Shown here piece by piece: positions 14,266 through 21,957 of a stretch of 22,287 bases of DNA. Within the stretch, counting starts at the first letter, position 1. Each line of letters begins with the position of its first letter. Position numbers and translations under genes: made by a program. The DNA is from a virus. Where the stretch lies: IMG/VR virus record IMGVR_UViG_3300036792_000534, positions 1 to 22,287 of that record; one strand, written 5' to 3'. Under the pieces are notes generated by a model. It was not told where the DNA came from, searched no databases, and saw only the letters and a list, made by a program, of their open reading frames with translations.

Positions 14266-14964
14266 ATGTCCCTTAACATCGGGCAAGTGATCGACCGCGC
14301 CTTGCGGATGCATGGCGTGATCGCGGACGGGGGAAGCCCGTCTGCGAGTGTTGGCGCGGATATGCTCGTCGCCGCCAATGCGATGAAGCGGGCCTGGTTC
14401 GGTACGTTGATCGGGCCGCGGATGAGCCCTCAGGCTTTCGCCGCGGGCTCTACTGCAGGTCAGGCGGAAACCGGGGGCGAATACGCGGTCCCGGGCGGAG
14501 CGGCATTCACGGTGAGCGCTCCGCTCAATCCTCGCGCCGGCGCGCGCTTCGGGGTCGTCGACGGAGGGGCGGATTTCGCGACCAATCCCTGCACGATCCA
14601 GGCGAACGGACGGTTGATCGGCGCGCCGGGCGGGACCCTCACGACGAGTACTGTGCTCTCGGCCAACGGTCAGGCTGCGCGGTGGTGGTTCCGAGGCGAC
14701 AATGGAGCCTGGACCCTCGAGCAGGACTGGCTCTCGCTCACGGCCACGATCGAGTTTCCCGATCCGATCGTCGCCTACATGCCTTACATGCTGGCGGTGG
14801 ATGTCGCCTCGGAGTTCGGGGCGGACATCACTGCAGAGATGGCGCAGGGCGCCATGGAGGGCCGCCAGGCGCTGGCGCGAAGCTATGCGCGCCGCGGGCT
14901 GGCGGCCCTCGATGGCGTGATCGGCCTGGCGTCGGCGGCGCCTACAGGCCTCGAGGCGCGCTGA
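14266..14964 (+). CDS. P22 gp4-like tail accessory factor / head-completion protein
   Basis: A 232-aa product. P22 gp4 forms the ring that joins portal to tail and stabilises packaged DNA. N-terminal helices read MSLNIGQVIDRALRMHGVIA, then MLVAANAMKRAWFGT. A beta insert follows with RFGVVDGGADFATNPCTIQA and ANGRLIGAPGG, then WWFRGDNGAWTLEQDWLSL. Helices with FPDPIVAYMPYMLAVDVASE close the protein. This set of segments is common in gp4-like proteins of short-tailed phages. Strong GGAGGAGAG lies 6 bases before the ATG. The next gene is gp10-like, the order seen in P22 (4 then 10). The frame is open for 27 more codons upstream, discussed in the findings. Confidence 0.75.
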   Translation: MSLNIGQVIDRALRMHGVIADGGSPSASVGADMLVAANAMKRAWFGTLIGPRMSPQAFAAGSTAGQAETGGEYAVPGGAAFTVSAPLNPRAGARFGVVDGGADFATNPCTIQANGRLIGAPGGTLTTSTVLSANGQAARWWFRGDNGAWTLEQDWLSLTATIEFPDPIVAYMPYMLAVDVASEFGADITAEMAQGAMEGRQALARSYARRGLAALDGVIGLASAAPTGLEAR

Positions 14965-14965
14965 T

Positions 14966-15020
14966 CCTCCTTCGCTGAAGCTCCCTCCTTCGCCGAGGCT
15001 TCGGAGGGCAGGTTGGAGGA
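14966..15020. repeat. REP-like palindrome, copy C, with tandem half-sites
   Basis: Two 17-base units, CCTCCTTCGCTGAAGCT (14966-14982) and CCTCCTTCGCCGAGGCT (14984-15000), match at 15 of 17 positions with an 18-base period. CCCTCC (14983-14988) pairs with GGAGGG (15003-15008), and TCCTCC (14965-14970) with GGAGGA (15015-15020). The last arm doubles as the ribosome binding site of the following gene, so the fold could mask it. Same family as copies A and B. Confidence 0.6.
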
Positions 15021-15027
15021 CAAGTCC

Positions 15028-16566
15028 ATGACTGTAGGCCAAGGAGGCGCGCCCAGCGCGCAGATCGCTCAGTTCCGGTCCGATGGCGTGACCGCGGCCA
15101 CGGGCCTGCGGATCCCGTTCTTCACCGACGCCTTTTCCCGGGCGTTCGGTTTTCCGGACGTCCTGCCGATCAACATGATCGCGGAGGAAACGCCCCTTCG
15201 CGAGGAGCGTCCGTTCGCGGCCTATGTGGGCCTGCGAGAGGTGCACTACGGGCGACCGGGGCTGGTGACCGGCTACAATTTCGGATTCGGACCGATCCGC
15301 GGGATCATCCGCGCGCCGAACGTTTATGGCGGCGGCCTCTTCGTCGTGTCCGGCCAGACCGCGTACGACGTCGCCAGCGGCGCCGCCTGCGGAGCGATCG
15401 GCGGAAGCGATCGGGTGCGGTGGGCGACCAGCGAGAGCCAGATGGTGCTGGTCGCGGGCGGAACGGCCTATCTTTACGATGGGGCGAACTTCAGTCCGAT
15501 CGTCTCGGCGTCCCTGCCGGCAGTGAGCGACGTGGCGTGGCTCGACGGCCGGTTCGTGTTCATGGCGGTGGGCTCCGATCAGTTCTGGTTCTCGGAGATC
15601 AGCGACGCCGCCAATGTCGGAGGACTCGACTTCGACACCGCCGAGGCCTTCCCCGACCCGAATGTGGGTTGCGCGGTGCTCAACCAGGAACTGGTGATCT
15701 TCGGGACCGAGAGCGTGGAGTTCTGGGGTCCCGGCGGGACCGACGCAGAGGGCGACATAGTGCCCTTCCAGCCCAACGGGACGCCGCCGTTCCAGCGCGG
15801 CTGCATTGCCCGCGACACCATCCAGTTGGCCGACAACTCCCTGTTCTGGGTTGGCGACAACAAGGTCGTATACCGAGTGGGGAATGTCCCCACACGGATC
15901 AGCTCCAGTTCGATTGAGGACAAGATCCGGCAATGCGCCAATCCGGGCGCGATGAGCGCAGTCGTGGCGACCTTCGAGGGGCATGAGTTCTATGTGCTGA
16001 ACATCCCGGGCGTGGGCTCGTTCGCCTACGACATCAGCCGCATCGGCACTCAGGCGCAGGCCTATGGCGACAGCTATTCGCGCGGCGAGTGGCAGGAGTG
16101 GACCAGCTTCGGGCGTGACCAATTCCGCGGCCAGGCCGCCTGCATGCTGAATGGCGTCGCCTATGTGGGTGACGACACGACCAATGACGTCTGGATGATG
16201 CAGGTGGGCGCCTGGACCGACGCCAACGGCCCGCTCACGCGCCAGGCCAGCGCCTTCATCAAGGTGGAAGAGGGTACTCCCCGCTGCCTGAACATCGTCC
16301 TGCACGGGGTGGTCGGCCAGGGGAACGCGACGAACCCCGGCGCGGACCCGGTAGTCGAGATGCGCTTCAGCGACGATCAGGGCCGCACCTTCACGGCCTG
16401 GCGCGCCGCGCAACTCGGCGCGCAAGGGGCCTATCGCACCCGGGTCTTCTGGCAGCGCTTGGGGTTGCTCCGTGCCCCCGGGCGTCTCGTGCAGGTGCGA
16501 TGCTCGGATCCGGTCAACGTCGTGTTCAGCCACATTGAGCTGAACGCGAGCCGGCCGGCGAGGTGA
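15028..16566 (+). CDS. P22 gp10-like packaged-DNA stabilisation / tail hub protein
   Basis: A 512-aa beta-propeller-like tail protein that in P22 plugs the neck after gp4. The N-terminus reads GLRIPFFTDAFSRAFGFPDV then LPINMIAEETPL. Repeated blades of 40-60 residues follow (GGGLFVVSGQTAYDV, MVLVAGGTAYLYDGANF, DVAWLDGRFVFMAVGSDQFW), and near the middle are ELVIFGTESVEFWGPGG then PFQRGCIARDTIQLADNSLF, typical of gp10-type proteins. ATG 15028 is chosen over TTG 15013 because GGAGGA (15015-15020) lies 7 bases before it. The upstream palindrome overlaps that site. Length is normal for gp10 (about 470 aa) with a slightly longer C-terminus. Confidence 0.85.
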   Translation: MTVGQGGAPSAQIAQFRSDGVTAATGLRIPFFTDAFSRAFGFPDVLPINMIAEETPLREERPFAAYVGLREVHYGRPGLVTGYNFGFGPIRGIIRAPNVYGGGLFVVSGQTAYDVASGAACGAIGGSDRVRWATSESQMVLVAGGTAYLYDGANFSPIVSASLPAVSDVAWLDGRFVFMAVGSDQFWFSEISDAANVGGLDFDTAEAFPDPNVGCAVLNQELVIFGTESVEFWGPGGTDAEGDIVPFQPNGTPPFQRGCIARDTIQLADNSLFWVGDNKVVYRVGNVPTRISSSSIEDKIRQCANPGAMSAVVATFEGHEFYVLNIPGVGSFAYDISRIGTQAQAYGDSYSRGEWQEWTSFGRDQFRGQAACMLNGVAYVGDDTTNDVWMMQVGAWTDANGPLTRQASAFIKVEEGTPRCLNIVLHGVVGQGNATNPGADPVVEMRFSDDQGRTFTAWRAAQLGAQGAYRTRVFWQRLGLLRAPGRLVQVRCSDPVNVVFSHIELNASRPAR

Positions 16567-16570
16567 GGCG

Positions 16571-16990
16571 ATGGCGCCCGCCCCGCTCCCGTCGCCGCCG
16601 TTCAGCGTCTCGCTGACGGACGCGCAGGGCATCGTCTCACGCGCCTGGCAAAACTGGCTGCAGTCGGTCCAAAACCGTCTCGGGGGACAGTCCGACAAGG
16701 TCGATGCGGCCTATCAGGCGGCCAAGGGCGCCGCGGCTGCGAGCGCCGAGGTGGTGGCCGGCGCGGGTCTGCAAGGGGGCGGCCGGATCGGGCCGAACGC
16801 TGCTCTTGGCCTATACCTGGCGGTCACGTCCGTCGCGAACCTCCCGACCTCGGCGGGCGAGGGCGATTGGGCCTACGCCCTGGACGGGCGCAAGGCCGGC
16901 GAGGCGGCCGGTTCGGGGACTGGCGTGCCCTGCTGGCGCTCGAACGGCGCCTGGATGGCCGTGGACAGCGGCGCGGCCGTAGCCGCTTAG
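16571..16990 (+). CDS. Tail-tip or needle-position protein (gp26 position)
   Basis: A 139-aa product in the place of P22 gp26, the tail needle, but without gp26's long trimeric coiled coil. The N-terminus is Pro-rich (MAPAPLPSPPFSVSLTD), then AWQNWLQSVQNRLGGQSDKV forms a helix, then Ala/Gly-rich helix. The C-terminal half contains GDWAYALDGRKAGE and GVPCWRSNGAWMAVDS, a small beta motif common in short phage tail proteins. GAGGTGAGGCG precedes the ATG with gp10 ending four bases away. Likely structural and possibly a tail-tip component; the needle assignment rests on position only. Confidence 0.6.
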   Translation: MAPAPLPSPPFSVSLTDAQGIVSRAWQNWLQSVQNRLGGQSDKVDAAYQAAKGAAAASAEVVAGAGLQGGGRIGPNAALGLYLAVTSVANLPTSAGEGDWAYALDGRKAGEAAGSGTGVPCWRSNGAWMAVDSGAAVAA

Positions 16991-17003
16991 CGGAGCTTCT
17001 CGA

Positions 17004-17789
17004 ATGGCAGGACTTCTCCTGGCACAGCCCGTATTCCGGGCCGTGGACGCCACCGGCGCGCCCATGGCGGGCGCGCAACTGCAGTTCTTCCTGACCGGCA
17101 CGACGACGCCCACAGCGGTCTATTCGTCGGCCACGCTGTCGACCCCGCTGAGCAATCCAGTGGTCGCTGACTCGGGCGGCCTGTTCGCACCCATGTGGCT
17201 GGACCCAACGGTGACCTATCGGGTGCAACTCCTCACGGCCGCCGGCGCGCTCGTGCAGGACATCGACCCGGTTGCTGAGAGCGTGGTGGAGGCGACGCAG
17301 GCCCAGGTGAACGCGGGGGCGGCCACGGGCGTCTTTGTCTCGCCGGCAAAGCTTGCGGCTTGGGGTGGGATCGCCACGGCGCTGGGCTACACGCCCCTGA
17401 ACAAGGCCGGGGACACGGCCAGCAATCTGCTGCTGGCGTTCAGCTCCTATTCCCCGAACAGCGCCGGCTACATGGGCGCGCCGATCAACGAGCAGGACGG
17501 GTCCTACACCCTGCAGCAGTCGGACGCCGGAAAGCTCGTGCGGGCCTTCATCAGCGCGGCGGCCACCTACACCGTCCCGCCCAACGCCTTCCAGCTCGGC
17601 AACCTGGTGATGATCCGCAACGCGGCCAATTCGAGCGCCACACTGACCGTCGCCCGCGGGAGCGGCGTGGCGATCTATGGCGCAGGCGGGACCACTTCGA
17701 AGGACTGGGCTCTCGCGCCTGGCGCCCTCGCGACGATCGGTGGCGACGCCAACAACACGTGGTGGATCAGCGGCGCGGGGATCTCATGA
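17004..17789 (+). CDS. Tail fibre protein
   Basis: A 261-aa product. Residues 1-90 are a classic phage fibre N-terminal module: FRAVDATGAPMAGAQLQFFL, TGTTTPTAVYSS, LSNPVVADSGGLFAPMWLDP. Residues 96-121 (EATQAQVNAGAATGVFVSPA) match the repeat unit widespread in tail fibres. After GYTPLNKAGD a C-terminal domain begins that ends with SAAATYTVPPNAFQLGNLVM and IRNAANSSATLTVARG, a beta-sandwich receptor-binding style domain. GGAG lies 8 bases before the ATG. It overlaps the next gene by ATGA. It probably attaches to the tail hub by its N-terminus and contacts the host surface with its C-terminus. Confidence 0.8.
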   Translation: MAGLLLAQPVFRAVDATGAPMAGAQLQFFLTGTTTPTAVYSSATLSTPLSNPVVADSGGLFAPMWLDPTVTYRVQLLTAAGALVQDIDPVAESVVEATQAQVNAGAATGVFVSPAKLAAWGGIATALGYTPLNKAGDTASNLLLAFSSYSPNSAGYMGAPINEQDGSYTLQQSDAGKLVRAFISAAATYTVPPNAFQLGNLVMIRNAANSSATLTVARGSGVAIYGAGGTTSKDWALAPGALATIGGDANNTWWISGAGIS

Positions 17790-18160
17790 CCGGCGTCGTG
17801 ATGGGCGCGGCTGCGGCCGGCGGCCCGACAGGCTTCTCGGGCACACCCGGAACGATCGCCTGGGGCAACATCAACGCTGTCAGCGGCGGCGCCACCAATC
17901 TGGTCACCCTATCCGGGATCACCGGGGCGATCACCGTCTCGGCGGCGATCACTGGAGGTGCAGCGCTCTCCTACACGCTGAACGGGGTGAACCGGCCTTA
18001 TTCGGGAGCCTTCCAGTGGCCAGAGGGTCAGGCCCTGGGCTGGACCGTCATCGGCCCGGGGACAGGGACCGTCACGGTCACCTCTGAGGGAAGCACCCTC
18101 GATAGCTTCACCTATCTGATCGTCCCGCCCGGGATCGTCTCGCTTGGGGAAATCGAATGA
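17786..18160 (+). CDS. Small beta-rich fibre-associated protein
   Basis: A 124-aa product starting in the ATGA overlap with the fibre gene; the open frame upstream of that ATG is a shadow. Gly/Thr/Ala-rich, with alternating strands (NLVTLSGITGAITVSAAITG, ALSYTLNGVNRPYSGAFQWP, GTVTVTSEGSTLDSFTYLIV). The fold looks like an immunoglobulin-like or carbohydrate-binding beta-sandwich. It may extend the fibre or decorate the tail. ATGA overlap at its 3' end couples it to the gp14-like gene. Confidence 0.65.
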   Translation: MTGVVMGAAAAGGPTGFSGTPGTIAWGNINAVSGGATNLVTLSGITGAITVSAAITGGAALSYTLNGVNRPYSGAFQWPEGQALGWTVIGPGTGTVTVTSEGSTLDSFTYLIVPPGIVSLGEIE

Positions 18161-18633
18161 CGGGCGCCGTGATCCGCATCGAGCGCGATCCCGACTTCTG
18201 GACGCGCGTCGCTTCCGATCCGGCCGTTGCGGTCGCCTTGGGCGGAATGGCCCCCGAAGCGGTCGGGGCGTGGGCCGGGCGCGCGGAGGTGCTTCCGCTG
18301 GCCAGCGCGCACGGTGGCTTCCTGCTCACGCGCCTCGACCCGCTCGGCATGGTCGCCGAACTGCACACCCTGTTCATGCCCGAGGGCTGGGGTCGCGAGG
18401 TCGTGTTGGCCGGGATCGCCGCGATCGGGGCGGTTTGGACGTGTGGTTTCCAGACGATCGTCACGCTGGAAATGAAGGCGAACCCGCACAGCCGCCCTGC
18501 GCGCACTTTCGGCTTCCAGCGATGCGGCGACTGGAAGGCCACGCCCTGGGGCGACGCCCGACAGTGGCTGGTGACCCGCGAGAGCTGGAACGCATCGCCT
18601 GCGGCGCGCCGGCGCGCCCGGACCCTCGACTGA
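18157..18633 (+). CDS. GNAT-fold phage protein (P22 gp14 / DUF2824-like)
   Basis: A 158-aa product with an acyl-CoA N-acyltransferase outline: GGFLLTRLDPLGMVAELHTL, then FMPEGWGREVVLAGIAAIGA, then WTCGFQTIVTLEMKANPHSR and a closing GFQRCGDWK. The final N-x-x-S-x-x-x-x-x-x-x-G-F-x motif is typical of GNAT proteins. In P22, gp14 of this general type lies between tail and ejection genes and is needed for virion assembly; the same neighbourhood holds here. The GNAT acetyl-CoA signature (Q/R-x-x-G-x-G/A) is poorly matched, so enzymatic activity is doubtful. Starts by ATGA overlap with the previous gene; 11 bases separate it from the next. Confidence 0.65.
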   Translation: MTGAVIRIERDPDFWTRVASDPAVAVALGGMAPEAVGAWAGRAEVLPLASAHGGFLLTRLDPLGMVAELHTLFMPEGWGREVVLAGIAAIGAVWTCGFQTIVTLEMKANPHSRPARTFGFQRCGDWKATPWGDARQWLVTRESWNASPAARRRARTLD

Positions 18634-18644
18634 CGGAGGAACAC

Positions 18645-19328
18645 ATGCCTGTCGCCATCCCACTGGCCATAGTCGGCGCCGCCGGACTGGGCGCCGGCGC
18701 GAGCCTGATCGGCTCCGGCGAGGCGGCCGGCGCCGCCAAGAGCGCCGCAAGCCAGAGCAACGCCCTTCAAAGCCAGATCTACAGCCAGAACAGCGCCAAC
18801 GCGCAGCCGTACATCCAGGCCGGCGACGCCGCCAACTCCGCCTTGCAGGGGTTCCTTGGGATCGGGGGCAATCCGGCTGCGAGCCAGAAGGCGCTCTCCA
18901 ATTACCTCAACTCAACGGGATACCAGTTCGACCTGAACCAGGGGCTGAACGCCGTGGAGACGAGCAAAGCCGCCCAGGGATTGCTCGGGTCAGGTTCGAC
19001 GCTGCAGGCGCTCGACAGCTTCGCGACGGGCAAGGCGAACCAGTACGGTCAGCAATATGAGCAGAACCTGCAGAATGTCGCCGGCACCGGGCAGGCTGCG
19101 GCGAGCGCTCTGGCGGGTCAGGGCCAGAGCTACGCTAATGCGGTCTCAACCAACAACACGAATGCCGCGAACGCCACCGGCAACGCGTTCCTAAGCGGCG
19201 CCAACACCGTCAACGGCCTGATCGGCAACGCCATGAACGCATTCAACTTTTCCAAGGGCGGCTCGAGCTTCGGCGGCGGGGCGGGCGGCAGTTACGCGTC
19301 GGGCATCGGCAACATGATCGGCGGTTGA
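18645..19328 (+). CDS. DNA ejection (transfer) protein, gp7-like
   Basis: A 227-aa product rich in Ala, Gly, Asn, Ser and Gln. The N-terminus is hydrophobic and Gly/Ala-rich (IPLAIVGAAGLGAGASLIGS), then helical repeats such as SQSNALQSQIYSQNSANAQP, AQGLLGSGSTLQALDSFATG and NQYGQQYEQNLQNVAGTGQA. This composition and order occur in P22 gp7-like proteins, which leave the head with the DNA and help it cross the cell envelope. GGAGGA lies 4 bases before ATG 18645. The C-terminus is Gly-rich (FGGGAGGSYASGIGNMIGG). A second ejection-type gene follows after a hairpin. Confidence 0.75.
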   Translation: MPVAIPLAIVGAAGLGAGASLIGSGEAAGAAKSAASQSNALQSQIYSQNSANAQPYIQAGDAANSALQGFLGIGGNPAASQKALSNYLNSTGYQFDLNQGLNAVETSKAAQGLLGSGSTLQALDSFATGKANQYGQQYEQNLQNVAGTGQAAASALAGQGQSYANAVSTNNTNAANATGNAFLSGANTVNGLIGNAMNAFNFSKGGSSFGGGAGGSYASGIGNMIGG

Positions 19329-19338
19329 GACGCCGACG

Positions 19339-19356
19339 GCGCGGCTTTCGCCGCGC
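19339..19356. terminator. GC-rich hairpin between ejection genes
   Basis: GCGCGGC (19339-19345) and GCCGCGC (19350-19356) form a perfect 7-bp stem with a TTTC loop, 11 bases after the gp7-like stop. No T-tract follows, so it may be an attenuator or mRNA-stabilising stem more than a terminator. Confidence 0.35.
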
Positions 19357-19381
19357 GCAGATCATCGCGGAGACAATCGAC

Positions 19382-19906
19382 ATGAATGACCTCCAGGCGC
19401 GCCTTGCCGGCCTGGGCGAGGGCGAGCGCGCGTCTGCGCCTAGCGGTTCGCCCGCACCCATCAGCGCGATGGACGATCCGACATCTGTCCACACTGCGAT
19501 CGCCGCGGCGCCTCCTGAACACCAGGCGGTCGTCCTGCAGCGGCTTCGGCTGATCGACCAGATCGCGCAGGCAATCCGCGGTCAGACGAACGACCCTGTC
19601 GAGCGGGCGCGCATGGCGCAGCACATCGCCCAGATACATCCCGAGATGGGGATCGACCCCGGCATGCTGACGCCGCAGGCGATGAGTGATGCGAACATAG
19701 CGGCACTGCATCAGCTCGCGGTCGAGGCAACGCTGAAGGTCGCTCTCGCCAACCTTCACGCCCGGGCTGGCGCCCACGCGGTGGGGCCCAGTGGCCCGTC
19801 CGCCGGTTCCTCGGGCGGGGCTGGGACCACCGCCCAGACATTTGTCCCGCCCGCGAGCGGGACAAGCCACGCCGCCCAGGGCTTCACCCTTCTCGGAGTC
19901 GAATGA
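19382..19906 (+). CDS. Ejection-module protein (gp20 position), unknown family
   Basis: A 174-aa product starting at ATG 19382 with GGAGA about 9 bases upstream. A frame open from TTG 19325 was rejected as it runs through the hairpin. Helical, with a motif-like core EHQAVVLQRLRLIDQIAQAI, then DPVERARMAQHIAQIHPEMG and MSDANIAALHQLAVEATLKV. The C-terminus is Gly/Ser/Ala-rich and probably disordered. P22 places gp20 here, but I see no sequence motif that proves homology. Ends one base before the next ATG (TGAAATG), so it is coupled to the large ejection protein. Confidence 0.6.
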   Translation: MNDLQARLAGLGEGERASAPSGSPAPISAMDDPTSVHTAIAAAPPEHQAVVLQRLRLIDQIAQAIRGQTNDPVERARMAQHIAQIHPEMGIDPGMLTPQAMSDANIAALHQLAVEATLKVALANLHARAGAHAVGPSGPSAGSSGGAGTTAQTFVPPASGTSHAAQGFTLLGVE

Positions 19907-19907
19907 A

Positions 19908-21851
19908 ATGCCGACCTATACGATCCAGACTCCGGACCGTCGCACCGTCCGCGTCCAGGCACCGGACTATGCCAGCGCCATGAGGACCGCCGTGAGGGAG
20001 GCTACGGGCTATCTCACCACGGCGGCGCGGGCTGTTCCCTTCCTCACGGAGGCGGGGGCTGGCTGGAGTGCGGGGGTACGCTCCCTCGACAACCTGCTTA
20101 ACGGACGCCCGATCGACCCAGCCCGAGACTGGACACGCGCCAGGGCCGAGCAACAGGCGGTCGTGGATGCTTTCCAACGCGAACACCCGTTTGCGTCGAA
20201 CAACGCCACGGCGCTAGGCACGGTCGCGCCGATGGCGGCCGGAGGACTGGGTCTCGTGCGAGCGGCCCGACCGGCCGCACTGCTTTCCGCCTCTAACGCT
20301 GGCGCCTCCGGAGGTGGCTCAGCGGCCGAGACAGTACTTCGAAACGCGTTCACTGGCGCGACCGTCGGTGGGTTGTACGGAGCAGCTCGACCCGGCACTG
20401 TACGGCAGAGGACGAAGTATGCGTTGGACTCAGTGGAGCCTGGTGCTGTGGGGGGGGTGGCAATCCCAGTCGCTGTACGCGGTATTGAGTTCGCCGCGCC
20501 ACGCATTGGGGCCGTGGGCTCTGAACTGGCGGACACGCTTTATCGAGCCGTCACGGGTCGCACGCCCGTCGACCAGTCTAGCCAACTGCCTGCTGCCGCA
20601 GACACATTGCCCCAATTTGAAGCGATACATCTATTGCGACAGACGGGGGTGACGCCCGAGGGGCTCGAAGATGCGCAGAAGGCCGCACTGTGGAAGCCCA
20701 TCACCACGGCAGAAGCAATTGGTCCCAGCGGCATGGCGCTCGCCCAAGGGCTGAGAGGCCGTGCGGGAACCACCGACGCGACGGCGGATGAGTTCCTGGA
20801 GCATAGGGCTGTGACGCGGCCGCGGCGCGTCCTTGGTGACGTTCAAAGAGCGACTGCGCTGCAAAGTCGGGCGATTCTGGGTGACGTCGGTACAATCCTC
20901 GCACGAAACCGCGGAATGGCAGCACCGATGTTCAACGACGCTTACGCTCAATCCATCCCTATAGTGAACACACCAGAAGGAAATATTTTTCAGATAATGA
21001 GTCACGATGAAATAAATCCTTATTATTCGAAAGTCAAATTGGCAATTCGGGACAAAAATCGTCCATTCTTTACTCTAATCCCTAACCCTCACAATTTAGA
21101 AGGTATGCCACCTGCAATTCCTACCATGGAAGCCCTGGATTCTTTAAAGAATGAATTGCAAAATGAATTGATTGATGAAAAAGGATTGCCATATCGAACT
21201 AAGACAATATTGTATGATGTAGAGGACAAGGTGCACAATCTTCTGTCTAGAAATGGAAGTTACGCCAAGGGTTTTAATGTTGGTGGGGATTTGTTCTCTA
21301 CGGATGCGGTGCTTCGGAGCGCGCGAGGAAGGGTCCTGGACCCGTCAATTGATTCCTCGAGCTTCGCGTCGGAATTCGGTGCGCTCCCACCTTTTGCGCA
21401 AGCGACGGCAAAAGCCGCTGCGGCCGGTGACGTCACGAAACTGGGGTATTATCCGCCATTCGACGCTGCGCAGTTGTGGGATCCCACGGTGCGCGAGAAA
21501 TTGAGTTTCTTATTTGGGGACGAGGGCTACGCGAGCCTGGACAAGTCATTCGGTCTTGAGAACAGAATGGCGCAGTTTGAAGAGGGACCGCCCAACGGAT
21601 TGGCCGGTCTAGGGTTTCGCCTTCGTGCTGCGGCGCGAGCACCGCTGAACATGGCAGGCCGCAACGCGCTGGGCCACCTCCTGTATCAAGATCCCAGTGT
21701 CACGGCGCAGATCATGCGAGGGTCAGACGACCTGCCGAATGCCTTTGATTCCCCTGGAAGTCGCCCGCCGTCTGTTCCCCAGTACGGATGGATGGGTCTG
21801 GGCGAAATGACGTCAGTCCCTGGTCGGCCGTCGGGCGCCAACGATCCTTGA
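19908..21851 (+). CDS. Large ejection protein (gp16 position) with AT-rich internal segment
   Basis: A 647-aa product starting at ATG 19908, one base after the preceding stop; the earlier in-frame sequence is a shadow. Residues 41-112 hold a module, RAVPFLTEAGAGWSAGVRSL then FQREHPFASNNATALG, shared with the next gene. Residues 112-300 are Ala/Gly-rich with hydrophobic patches (TVAPMAAGGLGLV), as expected of a protein that interacts with membranes during injection. Residues about 358-461 are encoded by a strikingly AT-rich segment (37% GC over 21001-21240 by hand count) with Asn/Lys/Ile-rich sequence (DEINPYYSKVKLAIRDKNRP). The C-terminal 180 residues return to normal composition. Order matches P22 gp16, which travels into the host; homology is not proven. 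Confidence 0.7.
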   Translation: MPTYTIQTPDRRTVRVQAPDYASAMRTAVREATGYLTTAARAVPFLTEAGAGWSAGVRSLDNLLNGRPIDPARDWTRARAEQQAVVDAFQREHPFASNNATALGTVAPMAAGGLGLVRAARPAALLSASNAGASGGGSAAETVLRNAFTGATVGGLYGAARPGTVRQRTKYALDSVEPGAVGGVAIPVAVRGIEFAAPRIGAVGSELADTLYRAVTGRTPVDQSSQLPAAADTLPQFEAIHLLRQTGVTPEGLEDAQKAALWKPITTAEAIGPSGMALAQGLRGRAGTTDATADEFLEHRAVTRPRRVLGDVQRATALQSRAILGDVGTILARNRGMAAPMFNDAYAQSIPIVNTPEGNIFQIMSHDEINPYYSKVKLAIRDKNRPFFTLIPNPHNLEGMPPAIPTMEALDSLKNELQNELIDEKGLPYRTKTILYDVEDKVHNLLSRNGSYAKGFNVGGDLFSTDAVLRSARGRVLDPSIDSSSFASEFGALPPFAQATAKAAAAGDVTKLGYYPPFDAAQLWDPTVREKLSFLFGDEGYASLDKSFGLENRMAQFEEGPPNGLAGLGFRLRAAARAPLNMAGRNALGHLLYQDPSVTAQIMRGSDDLPNAFDSPGSRPPSVPQYGWMGLGEMTSVPGRPSGANDP

Positions 21852-21957
21852 GGTCACTCTGTGCGCGGGTCGGCCGCCCGCCCCATTTGCGAAATTCTGA
21901 CGCTGAAACCGCGGGCGCAGGCGATCTCGCCGTGCTCCGAGCCGCTTTGGAGCGAGC

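Noticed and set aside
15013-15027. TTG 15013 as the gp10-like start
   Set aside because: It would sit within the GGAGGA ribosome site region; ATG 15028 has the ideal spacing to that site.
14158-16698. Very long (846-codon) antisense open frame across the gp4-like and gp10-like genes
   Set aside because: GC-rich coding DNA often leaves a long antisense frame. The + strand genes have good ribosome sites and recognisable gp4/gp10 features, whereas the antisense product is Arg/Pro/His-rich and has no recognisable domain.
19791-19907. Upstream extension of the large ejection gene from 19791
   Set aside because: The extension is the shadow of the preceding gene's 3' end; ATG 19908 immediately follows the stop in the typical coupled arrangement.
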